Below, in pieces: positions 42,676 to 52,022 of a DNA stretch of 64,000 nucleotides (positions are counted from its first letter, which is position 1; every line of letters starts with the position of its first letter). Under the pieces are notes generated by a model, which saw nothing but the letters and a program-made list of their open reading frames with translations, did no database searches and was not told the origin of the DNA. The position numbers and the translations under genes are program-made. The stretch is from Chitinophaga sp. S165 (GTDB taxonomy: Bacteria; Bacteroidota; Bacteroidia; Chitinophagales; Chitinophagaceae), in the NCBI RefSeq assembly GCF_003182155.1, contig NZ_QGTG01000001.1:310001-374000 (forward strand). The letters run 5' to 3'.

Positions 42676-44373
42676 TTATCCTTTCTTAACGGACTCCATC
42701 TTCACTTTCTTTTTCTTCTTTGATTTATGGTCTTTATTGGCCTCAATACTATCCGCTAGTTTCAATGCATCATAAGCATTTACAAGACCACCGGAGATAG
42801 AGAGATCAGCGAAAGGAACTTTCACGTCGCCCGCACCTGGTTTGTTTACATCCTTCGTGCTGTCAGGCAACGGAGTAGCTGATTTCATCAGGATGTATTT
42901 CAACTGTTGTGCAGTGAGATCAGGATGGTAGGAGAGTACCAATGCTGCTACACCTGCCACTACAGGAGCAGCCATACTGGTTCCGCTGGCATTGCCGTAT
43001 TTGTTGCCGCCGGGAACAGTAGAATAGATCTGAACACCTGGCGCGAAGAGATCTACATTTTTCTTACCGTAGTTGGAGAAGCTGGCTACTTTACCAGTCT
43101 TGCCATTAGCACTTGCACCAACGGTGATGTAGTTGTTGGCTCTTGGTGAATGATCAGCAAAGTCTGGGTTCGGGAAGTTGTCTACAACGTCGTTGTCATT
43201 TCCGTCGTTACCCGCAGCATGAACGAGTAATACACCTTTTTCTTCAGCATATTTTACAGCAGCATCTACCCAATCTTTGTGAGGGGAGAAGCCTTTACCG
43301 AAACTCATATTCACTACGCGTGCACCGTTGTCTACCGCGTAACGGATAGCCAGGGCTACGTCTTTATCGCGTTCATCGCCGTCGGGAACGGCTTTCACCA
43401 TCATGATGCGCACATTGTCATTGATCCCGTCTATACCAACGCCATTGTTCCTTGCCGCAGCAATGATCCCGGAAACGTGCGTGCCGTGAAAGCCGAACTG
43501 TCCCATCACATCGTTGTTACCGTAGTATTTGTCGTTAATATCGTTGACATTGTCTCCGACAATATCGGCACGTTTATCAACCGGAGCTTCGCTGTCGGCC
43601 ATATCGGCCTTCTTCTTTAACTCCGCCAGGTATTCGTCAAACTCTGATTTCAGTTCGGAGTAGTTGAGATTTTCTTCGCCGGTATTCTGGAAGATGCGCA
43701 GTAAGAATTTCTTGGCTACCATCACATCTGCGTCAGCTGTTTGAATGCTGTCCAGTTTTGCGGCGTTAAAATCATTCTGGTGCAGGTAACCGGTGATCAG
43801 GGCTTCGCATTTACGCAAACTTTCCTGTAGCTTCAGCATGGTCTTGTAGGTTACCTTGCTTTCGCCTGAAGGTTTGGATACTTTGCCCTGTAATCTTTGC
43901 CAGTAGCTATATTCCTTGGATTGTTTATCAAGGGCGGAGTCAGGATTGCCATAGAGGCTCTTATAGCGATAATATTCGCGTGTGGCTTCATCACTATCCT
44001 CTTTCACGCTGCGGCCATCTTTACCACCCAGGAAGTTCCATCCGTGAATGTCGTCTATGTAACCATTCTTATCGTCGTCAATGCCGTTACCGGGAATCTC
44101 CTTCGGGTTCACCCAAAGAATGGATTTCAGGTCTTCATGAAGTGTGTCAATCCCGGAATCTATAACCGCGACAAGTATAGGGCTGCTTTTTTTCCCTTTC
44201 AGGAGTTCAGCATATGCTTTCTCAACACCGGTACCATAAACACTGTCCTGCGCATAGTTCAATAGGTGCCAGTTCCTGGGAGTCGCTGTAGATTGGGCAT
44301 AAGTCGGGTTAGCGGTAAGAGCAGCCATCAACACACCACCAGCCATGACTGCCATAGCTCTGTTAGATTTCAT
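42676..44373 (-). CDS. Secreted S8 (subtilisin-like) serine protease
   Basis: 565 residues with a signal peptide (cleavage after PTYAQ, about residue 27). Catalytic triad by motif: Asp72 in VAVIDSGID, His296 in HGTHVSGIIAA, Ser466 in GTSMAAPVVAG. A ~200-residue insertion between Asp and His contains GIDDDKNGYIDDIHGWNFLG and a helical stretch, typical of Bacteroidota S8 family members. Ends in a Lys-rich tail (KDHKSKKKKKVKMESVKKG), with no clear T9SS CTD domain. Likely periplasmic or outer-membrane associated, degrading proteins for nutrition. Confidence 0.9.
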   Translation of the reverse strand: MKSNRAMAVMAGGVLMAALTANPTYAQSTATPRNWHLLNYAQDSVYGTGVEKAYAELLKGKKSSPILVAVIDSGIDTLHEDLKSILWVNPKEIPGNGIDDDKNGYIDDIHGWNFLGGKDGRSVKEDSDEATREYYRYKSLYGNPDSALDKQSKEYSYWQRLQGKVSKPSGESKVTYKTMLKLQESLRKCEALITGYLHQNDFNAAKLDSIQTADADVMVAKKFLLRIFQNTGEENLNYSELKSEFDEYLAELKKKADMADSEAPVDKRADIVGDNVNDINDKYYGNNDVMGQFGFHGTHVSGIIAAARNNGVGIDGINDNVRIMMVKAVPDGDERDKDVALAIRYAVDNGARVVNMSFGKGFSPHKDWVDAAVKYAEEKGVLLVHAAGNDGNDNDVVDNFPNPDFADHSPRANNYITVGASANGKTGKVASFSNYGKKNVDLFAPGVQIYSTVPGGNKYGNASGTSMAAPVVAGVAALVLSYHPDLTAQQLKYILMKSATPLPDSTKDVNKPGAGDVKVPFADLSISGGLVNAYDALKLADSIEANKDHKSKKKKKVKMESVKKG

Positions 44374-45258
44374 CAGTCTGTTTTTTTCTCAATAAGCGTT
44401 ACAAATCAAAAACCAATTTAGGTTAAAGTTATGCAAATTGTAAGGGAATAAGGTACGTTAAATGATGAACGAGTGAATACAATATGCCAACAGCCGATTA
44501 ACTGGATAGCCGTTTACGTGACAATTGCCAGCATGATAGAAGTACCTGTAACTCAATCGTGTTTGCTCATTTACTGTTAATTTAACAATTAAATGAATAT
44601 GAAAGAAATTTTCTTTTGGAAGAGAGAGGAAGAGATATGAAGATTGAAGAGAGTTAAAACAGTATTAGTCTGCAACGTTACATTAGACGCTGTTTTGAGC
44701 CTAAACTCTTTGGCAGTAAGGATCTTACCTTTTTGATAGTACTCGGATAGAACTAAGGTAGAACAAGCAGAGAAGACGCATAGAACAAGCAGAGAAGAAC
44801 CAATATCACTGAAAGGGGCCTTGTTTGATATTATTTTAACGGCAGCTAAAAAGACAGGAACTACTCGGTGAAGCCCTATTACCTTCCAAATGAAAGTCTT
44901 ACATATCTGCGCTGGTATCAAGCTTATAATTACGACCGCTCGTAAAAAAATACTTGCAAATACCACAAAAGTAGAATATGAAATTCCGGAAAAAAGTGTA
45001 ATATTTAGAGCTGGAAGAGTACTTGATAACTTTCCAAGTTATAATTACTTTTCTCATAAGCATGGTTTCCGTTTAACGAAAAAGCGAGGTTCTCTAACCT
45101 CGCTATTCTTTTTGATCTACATTGTTCGCTCACATGCAATTGTGAAAGAAAGGTACTGCTCTTACAAGCCAATTATATTGCAATTAATATCAGTTTAAAA
45201 GTTATCCGCATATTAAACGGCATGTTATTCCTGTTATTGTGCGGGAACAAAAAACTTT
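44374..45258. other. AT-rich intergenic region with a hairpin and a direct repeat
   Basis: No gene recognised; two open frames of about 100-125 codons have no family. Two copies of GAACAAGCAGAGAAG lie 22 bp apart (44761 and 44783). A terminator-like hairpin, AGCGAGGTT / AACCTCGCT at 45083-45104 followed by ATTCTTTTT, points to a plus-strand transcript ending there, perhaps a small RNA or the remains of a lost gene. Confidence 0.4.
45083..45114 (+). terminator. Orphan terminator in the 44.4-45.3 kb gap
   Basis: AGCGAGGTT, CTCT, AACCTCGCT, then ATTCTTTTTG. Nine-bp perfect stem with T-run. No coding gene precedes it on the plus strand. Confidence 0.65.
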
Positions 45259-46788
45259 TTACAGATCGAATTTAATACCCTGGGCCAATGGCAAATGGGT
45301 AGAATAATTGATCGTGTTCGTTTGTCTGCGCATGTACGCTCTCCAGGCATCAGACCCGCTTTCCCTGCCTCCTCCGGTTTCCTTCTCGCCACCGAAAGCT
45401 CCGCCGATCTCGGCACCGGAAGTTCCAATATTGACGTTTGCTATTCCACAGTCAGAACCGGATTGTGACAGGAATAACTCCGCCTCACGTAGGTTCAATG
45501 TCATAATTGCGGAAGACAATCCCTGTGGTACGGCGTTCTGCATCGCGATAGCCTCTTCGATGTTGCTGTATTTCATCACGTAAAGGATCGGCGCGAACGT
45601 CTCATGCTGTACGATAGGATAACTGTTCTCCACAGCAGCGATACAAGGCTTTACGTAACAGCCGGAGGTGTATTCGCCTCCTGAAAGTATGCCTCCTTCC
45701 ACCAGGAAGGTACCGCCCTGGGCCTTGATCTTCTCGATAGATTCCTGGTAAAGGCGCACAGCATCTTTATCGATCAATGGTCCTACGTGGTTATGTTCAT
45801 CCAGCGGATTACCGATACGGAGCTGCTGATATGCCTTCACTAATTTCTGCGTAAAGGCCTCATACACATTCTCATGGATGATCAGCCTGCGGGTACTGGT
45901 ACAACGTTGTCCGGCGGTGCCTACGGCCCCGAAAACGCAGCCTATGAGGCTCATATCCAGGTCTGCATCAGCCGAGATGATAATGGCGTTATTGCCACCC
46001 AGTTCGAGCAATGCACGTCCCAGGCGGGCGCCTACCACACTGCCTACGGCTTTTCCCATACGGGTGGAGCCCGTAGCAGAGATCAACGGCACACGCGTAT
46101 CTGCCGCCATCCATTCTCCTACTTCACGACCGCCTGTTACCAGGCAGCAAACGCCTTCAGGTACCTTGTTGGTCTTTAGTACGTCATGTACAATATGCTG
46201 ACAGGCAATAGCCGATAACGGGGTCTTCTCTGATGGTTTCCAGACGCATACGTCGCCGCAAACCCATGCAAGCATCGCATTCCAGCTCCACACCGCTACA
46301 GGGAAATTAAAGGCCGATATGATGCCCGTAACGCCCAGCGGATGCCATTGCTCATACATCCTGTGCCCAGGACGTTCTGAATGCATGGTCAGCCCATGTA
46401 ACTGGCGGGAAAGCCCCACCGCAAAATCGCAGATATCGATCATTTCCTGTACTTCACCATAACCTTCCTGGAGGCTTTTGCCCATTTCGTAAGATACCAG
46501 TTTGCCCAGCGGCTCTTTATGCTTACGGAGGGCTTCGCCTATCTGCCGCACCACCTCGCCACGGCGCGGGGCCGGCCACAGGCGCCATTCCTTAAAGGCT
46601 TCTTCCGCTTTTGCGATCACCGCATCATAATCGGCACGGCTGGCCGCTTTGACAGTCGCTATTTCTTTTCCATCCACCGGAGATGAAGCGGGAATGGTCT
46701 CACCTTTTGCATCCAGCCAGTTAAGTCCTGTGCTGACGCCGCTGTTTACATTGCTGATTTGCAGTTGTTGCAGAATATCCTGGATCAT
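45259..46788 (-). CDS. ALDH7-type aldehyde dehydrogenase (L-piperidine-6-carboxylate dehydrogenase)
   Basis: NAD-dependent oxidation of alpha-aminoadipate semialdehyde (in equilibrium with piperideine-6-carboxylate) to alpha-aminoadipate in lysine degradation. 509 residues, antiquitin/ALDH7 group by PGHRMYEQWHPLGVTGIISA, FNFPVAVWSWNAMLAWVCGD, catalytic Glu in LELGGNN and catalytic Cys in GTAGQRCTSTRR, and the ALDH7-style C-terminus GGGRESGSDAWRAYMRRQT. Downstream of the DUF1338 gene in the same direction, separated by 134 bp and a terminator, so possibly separately expressed. The lysine-pathway assignment is an inference strengthened by that neighbour. Confidence 0.85.
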   Translation of the reverse strand: MIQDILQQLQISNVNSGVSTGLNWLDAKGETIPASSPVDGKEIATVKAASRADYDAVIAKAEEAFKEWRLWPAPRRGEVVRQIGEALRKHKEPLGKLVSYEMGKSLQEGYGEVQEMIDICDFAVGLSRQLHGLTMHSERPGHRMYEQWHPLGVTGIISAFNFPVAVWSWNAMLAWVCGDVCVWKPSEKTPLSAIACQHIVHDVLKTNKVPEGVCCLVTGGREVGEWMAADTRVPLISATGSTRMGKAVGSVVGARLGRALLELGGNNAIIISADADLDMSLIGCVFGAVGTAGQRCTSTRRLIIHENVYEAFTQKLVKAYQQLRIGNPLDEHNHVGPLIDKDAVRLYQESIEKIKAQGGTFLVEGGILSGGEYTSGCYVKPCIAAVENSYPIVQHETFAPILYVMKYSNIEEAIAMQNAVPQGLSSAIMTLNLREAELFLSQSGSDCGIANVNIGTSGAEIGGAFGGEKETGGGRESGSDAWRAYMRRQTNTINYSTHLPLAQGIKFDL

Positions 46789-46861
46789 TTTGTACTGTTT
46801 ATGCCATGCAGGACATGGCGTGTTTTGATGTATGAGTTAACCTATAAAGGGATCATTCCCA

Positions 46862-46915
46862 TAAAAAAAGATTGCCGGACCTGCGGGATTGTTTTATCTC
46901 CCGTTTTCCCGGCAA
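46862..46915 (-). terminator. Terminator after the DUF1338 gene
   Basis: On the minus strand TTGCCGG...CCGGCAA (46872-46878 and 46909-46915) with an inner GGGA/TCCC stem, followed by TCTTTTTTTATGG. Confidence 0.65.
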
Positions 46916-46922
46916 CCCCTGG

Positions 46923-47810
46923 TTATTGTTTATTCGTCTGTGAACTGTAAGTACTTTCAAAAATGCGGTCCGCATTACCTGCTTCAAAACCTTCCCGGCG
47001 GTGCTCACGGGTGATCTTATCGGCAGGAAGGTCTGCAAACTGGGGCAATACCTTGCGCTCAGCAAATTCTACATAAGACCCTGCGATCTTCTGTACCTCG
47101 TTGCCGGCGAAGGTAGCGGGGATCATTTTAGCCACGGTACTGCTCTGCAGCAATAATCCATCAGGACTTGTTTTGATCTTGCCGCCTGCATTATTTAGTG
47201 TAAACCCTTCTTTTTCAAGGAAGTTATTGAAATCGGCTACAGTGTTATAACCGTCCGGCAGGTTTTGAAGACTGATCGTGAAATGGTTCAGGTAATATCT
47301 GTTATAGATAACCCAGGCCGCGTATTCACTCTCCGCTGCCAGCGTCTGGTAATCCTCCAGAGTAGGCGTGCGCCACAGTGAACTGTGCAGGAACATGTCT
47401 ACCGCCGGTCCGTCATCCAGGTTGAGATTGCTGACAGGGTCCACCAATACCTCTTTGGTATAGCTGGTGATGATCTGCTGCGCCTGCTCACTCAGGTCTT
47501 TGACCCGCAGTTCGCTGACAAAGATGCGTGGGTAATTTGGCTTTGGCGGTGCATACCAGAAAGCATCCAGCTTCTTTTCTTTGAAGTGATAGGCGTCCCG
47601 TTTGGTGTAACCGTAATGGAGGAAGATCTTTTCCAGCGACTGTATCCCGAGTTCGGGTACACCAATTGTACGGAAGGCAATATGGTCATTCTCAATGTCT
47701 TCCGGAACCTCAATGAGGTTCTCCGTGATCATGGCGGCAATGATCGCTGCAACGTCAGGAACGCGCTCCTGGTAGCGTTGCATCAGACCGCTAAGAACAT
47801 AGTCTAACAT
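46923..47810 (-). CDS. DUF1338 protein, 2-oxoadipate dioxygenase/decarboxylase (HglS-like)
   Basis: 295 residues. DUF1338 members such as Pseudomonas HglS convert 2-oxoadipate to D-2-hydroxyglutarate in lysine catabolism, using Fe(II). Candidate ligands: His43 and Arg47 in HIAFRT, His176 in NHFTIS and Glu248 in VEFAERK, the same H, R, H, E pattern described for HglS. Fold is vicinal oxygen chelate-like. It begins 9 bp after the panB stop, so it is read with panB, while the functional partner by pathway is the downstream ALDH7. Assignment is good at family level; substrate is from family knowledge. Confidence 0.82.
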   Translation of the reverse strand: MLDYVLSGLMQRYQERVPDVAAIIAAMITENLIEVPEDIENDHIAFRTIGVPELGIQSLEKIFLHYGYTKRDAYHFKEKKLDAFWYAPPKPNYPRIFVSELRVKDLSEQAQQIITSYTKEVLVDPVSNLNLDDGPAVDMFLHSSLWRTPTLEDYQTLAAESEYAAWVIYNRYYLNHFTISLQNLPDGYNTVADFNNFLEKEGFTLNNAGGKIKTSPDGLLLQSSTVAKMIPATFAGNEVQKIAGSYVEFAERKVLPQFADLPADKITREHRREGFEAGNADRIFESTYSSQTNKQ

Positions 47811-47819
47811 AAAACAATT

Positions 47820-48635
47820 TTAATATTGTTCGTTATCGTTCGGAAAGTCTTTGGCTTTCACATCGTGGATATATTGTTGCGATGCCTTGTAAATTTCGTC
47901 ATATAAATTGAGATAACGGCGCAGGAAACGGGGTTTGAAGTCTTTGTTGATACCAAGCATGTCATGCATTACCAATACCTGTCCGTCCACATACTTACCG
48001 GCCCCGATGCCTATTACCGGGATCCGCAGGGCTTCCGCCACCTGTTTGGCCAGGAGTGCCGGGATCTTTTCCAGTACAATGGCAAAACAGCCTGCGTCCT
48101 GGAGCAGACGGGCATCGTTGAGCAGTTTCTGTGCTTCCGCTTCTTCAGTGGCCCTTACTGTATATGTACCGAATTTATTGATAGACTGAGGAGTGAGGCC
48201 GAGGTGCCCCATTACCGGTACACCGGCAGATATGATACGTTTTACGGACTCAATGATCTCTTCACCACCTTCTATCTTCACGCCATGAGCGCTGGTTTCC
48301 TTCATGATACGGATGGTAGATGCCAGTGCTTCCTTGGAATTGCCCTGGTATGTACCAAATGGAAGGTCGACCACCACAAAGCAGCGCTTAATTGCCCTTA
48401 CCACAGATGCGCCGTGATAGATCATCTGGTCCAGTGTTATTGGAAGTGTTGTTTCAAAGCCAGCCATCACATTGGATGCAGAGTCGCCTACAAGCAGGAT
48501 GTCCATACCGGCATCGTCAAAAATGCGGGCCATGGAATAGTCATAAGCTGTGATCATGGAGATCTTCTCTCCGTCATCCTTCATCTTCTGCAATATATGT
48601 GTCGTGATCCGTTTAACTTCTTTGTGCGTAGACAT
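47820..48635 (-). CDS. panB: 3-methyl-2-oxobutanoate hydroxymethyltransferase
   Basis: First committed step of pantothenate synthesis: hydroxymethylation of 2-oxoisovalerate with methylene-THF to ketopantoate. 271 residues. Visible motifs: [20 protein letters not shown] at about 19-38, [13 protein letters not shown] (metal-binding Asp), [31 protein letters not shown] and [20 protein letters not shown]. Length is normal. The other pan genes (panD, panC) are about 5 kb away on the same strand, separated by ppx, ppk1 and the flippase-like gene. Confidence 0.94.
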   Translation of the reverse strand: MSTHKEVKRITTHILQKMKDDGEKISMITAYDYSMARIFDDAGMDILLVGDSASNVMAGFETTLPITLDQMIYHGASVVRAIKRCFVVVDLPFGTYQGNSKEALASTIRIMKETSAHGVKIEGGEEIIESVKRIISAGVPVMGHLGLTPQSINKFGTYTVRATEEAEAQKLLNDARLLQDAGCFAIVLEKIPALLAKQVAEALRIPVIGIGAGKYVDGQVLVMHDMLGINKDFKPRFLRRYLNLYDEIYKASQQYIHDVKAKDFPNDNEQY

Positions 48636-48696
48636 CCGAGACAGATTAATAGTTAATTACTAAAAAGCGCGCGTAAGGTAAACTATTATTTGGAAA

Positions 48697-49578
48697 TTAT
48701 CTGCTGATCTCGGCATAGAGCGATTGGATCAGGCCATCGGCCAGACCGATCTTGGGCACAAAGATCTCTTCGCAATCGGCCCACCGCATAATGTTGATAT
48801 AGATCTGAAGCGCAGGTACGATCACATCGGCGCGGTCTTCACGCAGATTATAGAGGTGGATACGTTCTTCAACGGAGAAACTGTTGAATTCCTTGTAGTA
48901 ATCTTTGAGTACGTCCAGTGTAAGTGGTTTGCCCTCTTTACGTTTGGAAAGGGAGAATATCTTGTTAATGTTGCCGCCGGAACCAATGGCTGTGATATTG
49001 TTCAGTCCACGGAGGCGGGATTTGATGGTATCTTTCATATACTGCCACTGATCGTCTGTTACCAGGTGCTGCATCAGGCGGATAGTGCCAATATTAAAAG
49101 ATTCCTTATATCTGAGGCTGTTGTTACTGAAAATAGTGACTTCGGTACTACCACCACCCACATCGATGTACATGTAGGACCGGGTCTTGTCCATGTTTTC
49201 TGCGATATGGCTTTCGTACAGGAAAGAGGCTTCTTCCTGGCCGGATATTACCTTGATATCTACACCGGTTTGCTGCCTGACATCATGCAGGATCTCCGCT
49301 GAATTGGAGGCATCGCGCATGGCCGAAGTGGCACAGGCTTTCAGATACCTTACTTCATAAACTTCCAGTAAAAGTTTATATGCTTTAATGGTACTCAGCA
49401 GGTGAGCAGCCCTTTTTTCAGAGATAGCGCCTTCGCTGAATACATCAATACCCAGACGCAATGGCACCCTGACGAGATTCACTTTTGTAAAGTCCATCCG
49501 GCCCTGGCTGTTTGGAGATGCTTCAGAAATGAGCAGCCTGGCGGCGTTGGACCCGATATCAATGGCAGCAAGCTTCAT
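48697..49578 (-). CDS. Ppx/GppA-family exopolyphosphatase
   Basis: Hydrolyses terminal phosphates of polyphosphate or the 5'-phosphate of pppGpp. About 293 residues from the ATG at 49578 (MKLAAIDIGSNAARLLI); an upstream in-frame ATG at 49596 adds six residues (MYTFAP) and is less likely. ASKHA-fold phosphate loops: AAIDIGSNAARL at the N-terminus and YIDVGGGSTEVTIF near 135-150. Only the ~300-residue core is present, without the C-terminal HD-like extension of E. coli Ppx. Lies 74 bp from the end of ppk1 in the same direction, forming the usual polyphosphate make-and-break pair. Confidence 0.9.
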   Translation of the reverse strand: MKLAAIDIGSNAARLLISEASPNSQGRMDFTKVNLVRVPLRLGIDVFSEGAISEKRAAHLLSTIKAYKLLLEVYEVRYLKACATSAMRDASNSAEILHDVRQQTGVDIKVISGQEEASFLYESHIAENMDKTRSYMYIDVGGGSTEVTIFSNNSLRYKESFNIGTIRLMQHLVTDDQWQYMKDTIKSRLRGLNNITAIGSGGNINKIFSLSKRKEGKPLTLDVLKDYYKEFNSFSVEERIHLYNLREDRADVIVPALQIYINIMRWADCEEIFVPKIGLADGLIQSLYAEISR

Positions 49579-49652
49579 GGGCGCAAATGTATACAATTAG
49601 ATCAGGAATCAGGCATTATCAATACGCAAAATCGTGATCCCTGATCTTCATG

Positions 49653-51809
49653 CTAACTGTTATATTGTTTCTCGTGGAGATATTTAAAGATCTCTATCTG
49701 TGACCTGATCTTCTTACCGTTATCCCGTTTATATTCATTTTTCTGGTCATTGTCCAGTATGCGGGCCTTGACGTTGCCGCTAAGCTGTATTGCCATGATA
49801 TCCTTCAGTTCCTGCTGGATATCCGGGTCGATGATAGGGATGGCCACTTCCACACGATGGTCCAGGTTACGCAGCATCCAGTCGCAGGAGGCGATGTATA
49901 CCTTTTCCTGTCCTTCTTTACCGAATATAAATACACGGGCATGTTCCAGGTACTCGTCCACTATGCTCACGGCCGTAATATCCCTTTTCCATTTCTTATT
50001 CTCCGTATAGGCGCAGCAGATACCACGGATGACCATTTTAATGTCCACGCCTTCTTTTGCAGCTTCGTACAAATGACCGATCATTTCAGGATCGGAGAGG
50101 GAGTTCATTTTAATGATCATAGCCCCGCCTTTCTTATGACGGGCATTCTTGATCTCCCGTTCCACCTGGCGTATAAAGAAGGGACGCATGCTATAAGGAC
50201 TTACCGGAAGTGTCGTACATGCTTCCAGTGTTTTGATATCGTGTTTGGCGTTTTCGAGGTAAGCGAAAATGCGGTTGATGTCGGCAATAATGTTCCTGTT
50301 GGCAGTAAGCAGGCAATGGTCGCCATACACTCGCGCCGTTTTCTCATTCAGGTTACCGGTACTTACGAAACCACACTGAACGGTCTTGGTACCGATACGC
50401 TTTTTGATAACGCATAACTTAGCGTGGATCTTCAGTCCGGGAATACCGATCAGCACTTTTACACCTTCATCTTCCAGCCGGGTCTTCCATTCCAGGTTAT
50501 CGGCTTCATTAAAACGGGCCCTTAACTCAAGTGCTACTGTCACTTGTTTACCATTTCGTACCGCATTGACCAGGGCGTTGACGATCCTGGAGTTACGTGC
50601 CAGCCTGTACGCGGTAATCTTAATACTGGTTACGTTCGGATCGATAGCCGCCTCTCTAAGCAGGTCGATGATGGTATCGAAAGAGTGATAGGGGAAATGT
50701 AACATGACGTCCTGGCCCTGAATAACGTGCATCACGCTGGTAGCATTGGCAAACAGGGGGTGGATGAAACTTTTCCTTTGCGGATGGGACCTTTCCTTAA
50801 ATACGTTGGTAGGGAAATCCATAAAGTCCTTGAAATTATGGATACGCGCCCCCGGAATGAGGTTGTCCTTGCTGGATAGACCCAGTCTGCGCATCAGGTA
50901 CTCGAGCAGCAGCGGGTCGATATCTTTATCATATACAAACCGTACAGGTTTTCCCTTACGACGGTCTTTAATGCCTTTTTCGATCTGGTGTATCAGGCTG
51001 GTAGAGATATCGTTATCTATATCCAGTTCAGCATCCCTGGTAACCTTGATAATATGTGCGGTGAACTTGTCAAATCCGAAGTAGGAGAAGATATGTGGCA
51101 GGGAAAAACGGATCACGTCTTCCAGCAGTATAATATCTTCTTCACCGTCTTTAGAAGGCAGGATGATGAAGCGGGGCAAGATGGAGGTAGGGATCTCTAT
51201 CAGCGCAAACTTCTGTCTGACGGAGTTATCCTGGCGGGCCAGTACAACTCCGAGATAGATGGATTTATCACGTAGATAAGGAAAGTGCTGAATACTTTCG
51301 ATCATCAGTGGGATGATATTGGTACGTACTTCTTCATTGAAGTAGTTGAGTACAAATTTCTGCTGATCTTTGTTCAGGTGCTTTTCAGTGCGGATAAAGA
51401 CCTTGTGCTCTTTCAGTTCATCTTCAATACCTTCCCAGATACGGTCGAACTCACGTTGCTGGTCTATCACCATGCTGTGTATCTCTTCCAGGATCTCGTC
51501 AGGATTTTCTTCAAGGTGCATACGGGTGGACTTACCGACCAGCAGCATCCTTTTAAGCGTGGCAACACGTACGCGGAAAAACTCGTCCAGGTTATTGGAA
51601 AAAATGCCCAGGAAGCGAATACGTTCATGAAGGGGCACAGTAATATCTGCCGCTTCCTGTAAAACTCTTGCGTTAAATGCCAGCCAGCTGATGTCCCGGG
51701 GAATCATTTTCAGTTTCTTGGCTGGCGCGATCTTTTTGCTATTGCTTTTCTTTTCCATCACCGGATCTTGTATATTAAATTCTATTGGCTCACTATTTGA
51801 CAATCGCAT
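49653..51809 (-). CDS. ppk1: Polyphosphate kinase 1
   Basis: Reversibly makes inorganic polyphosphate from ATP. 718 residues: N domain with RDISWLAFNARVLQEAAD (about 38-56), head domain, and two PLD-like catalytic domains. The autophosphorylated histidine is His462 in GLKIHAKLCVI, and the second catalytic-domain segment VYIASCDWMLRNLDHRVEVA is near 640-665. The first ~17 residues (before MEKKSNSKK at about 51758) are weakly conserved, so the real start may be that downstream ATG. Followed by ppx. Confidence 0.94.
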   Translation of the reverse strand: MRLSNSEPIEFNIQDPVMEKKSNSKKIAPAKKLKMIPRDISWLAFNARVLQEAADITVPLHERIRFLGIFSNNLDEFFRVRVATLKRMLLVGKSTRMHLEENPDEILEEIHSMVIDQQREFDRIWEGIEDELKEHKVFIRTEKHLNKDQQKFVLNYFNEEVRTNIIPLMIESIQHFPYLRDKSIYLGVVLARQDNSVRQKFALIEIPTSILPRFIILPSKDGEEDIILLEDVIRFSLPHIFSYFGFDKFTAHIIKVTRDAELDIDNDISTSLIHQIEKGIKDRRKGKPVRFVYDKDIDPLLLEYLMRRLGLSSKDNLIPGARIHNFKDFMDFPTNVFKERSHPQRKSFIHPLFANATSVMHVIQGQDVMLHFPYHSFDTIIDLLREAAIDPNVTSIKITAYRLARNSRIVNALVNAVRNGKQVTVALELRARFNEADNLEWKTRLEDEGVKVLIGIPGLKIHAKLCVIKKRIGTKTVQCGFVSTGNLNEKTARVYGDHCLLTANRNIIADINRIFAYLENAKHDIKTLEACTTLPVSPYSMRPFFIRQVEREIKNARHKKGGAMIIKMNSLSDPEMIGHLYEAAKEGVDIKMVIRGICCAYTENKKWKRDITAVSIVDEYLEHARVFIFGKEGQEKVYIASCDWMLRNLDHRVEVAIPIIDPDIQQELKDIMAIQLSGNVKARILDNDQKNEYKRDNGKKIRSQIEIFKYLHEKQYNS

Positions 51810-52022
51810 CTGAAGGGTAATTAACGGTTGTGATTACACTGTTAATCGCAACAATACAGATTTTGGATAACATCTTATGTTAAATTTCTGATGCGTGTTC
51901 TTAAAGGTAAGCAAATATAAGGTGATACCGAACGGTTTACAGATAACAATCTATGGTATATTTATTAGATATACTTGTACAAATCATTTATTGCAGATGA
52001 TCAGAAGGTAATTACAGCTGTA

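Noticed and set aside
44589..45198. Two small genes in the 44.4-45.3 kb gap
   Set aside because: Overlapping frames on opposite strands, no recognised domain, no promoter box, and biased by AT-rich DNA.
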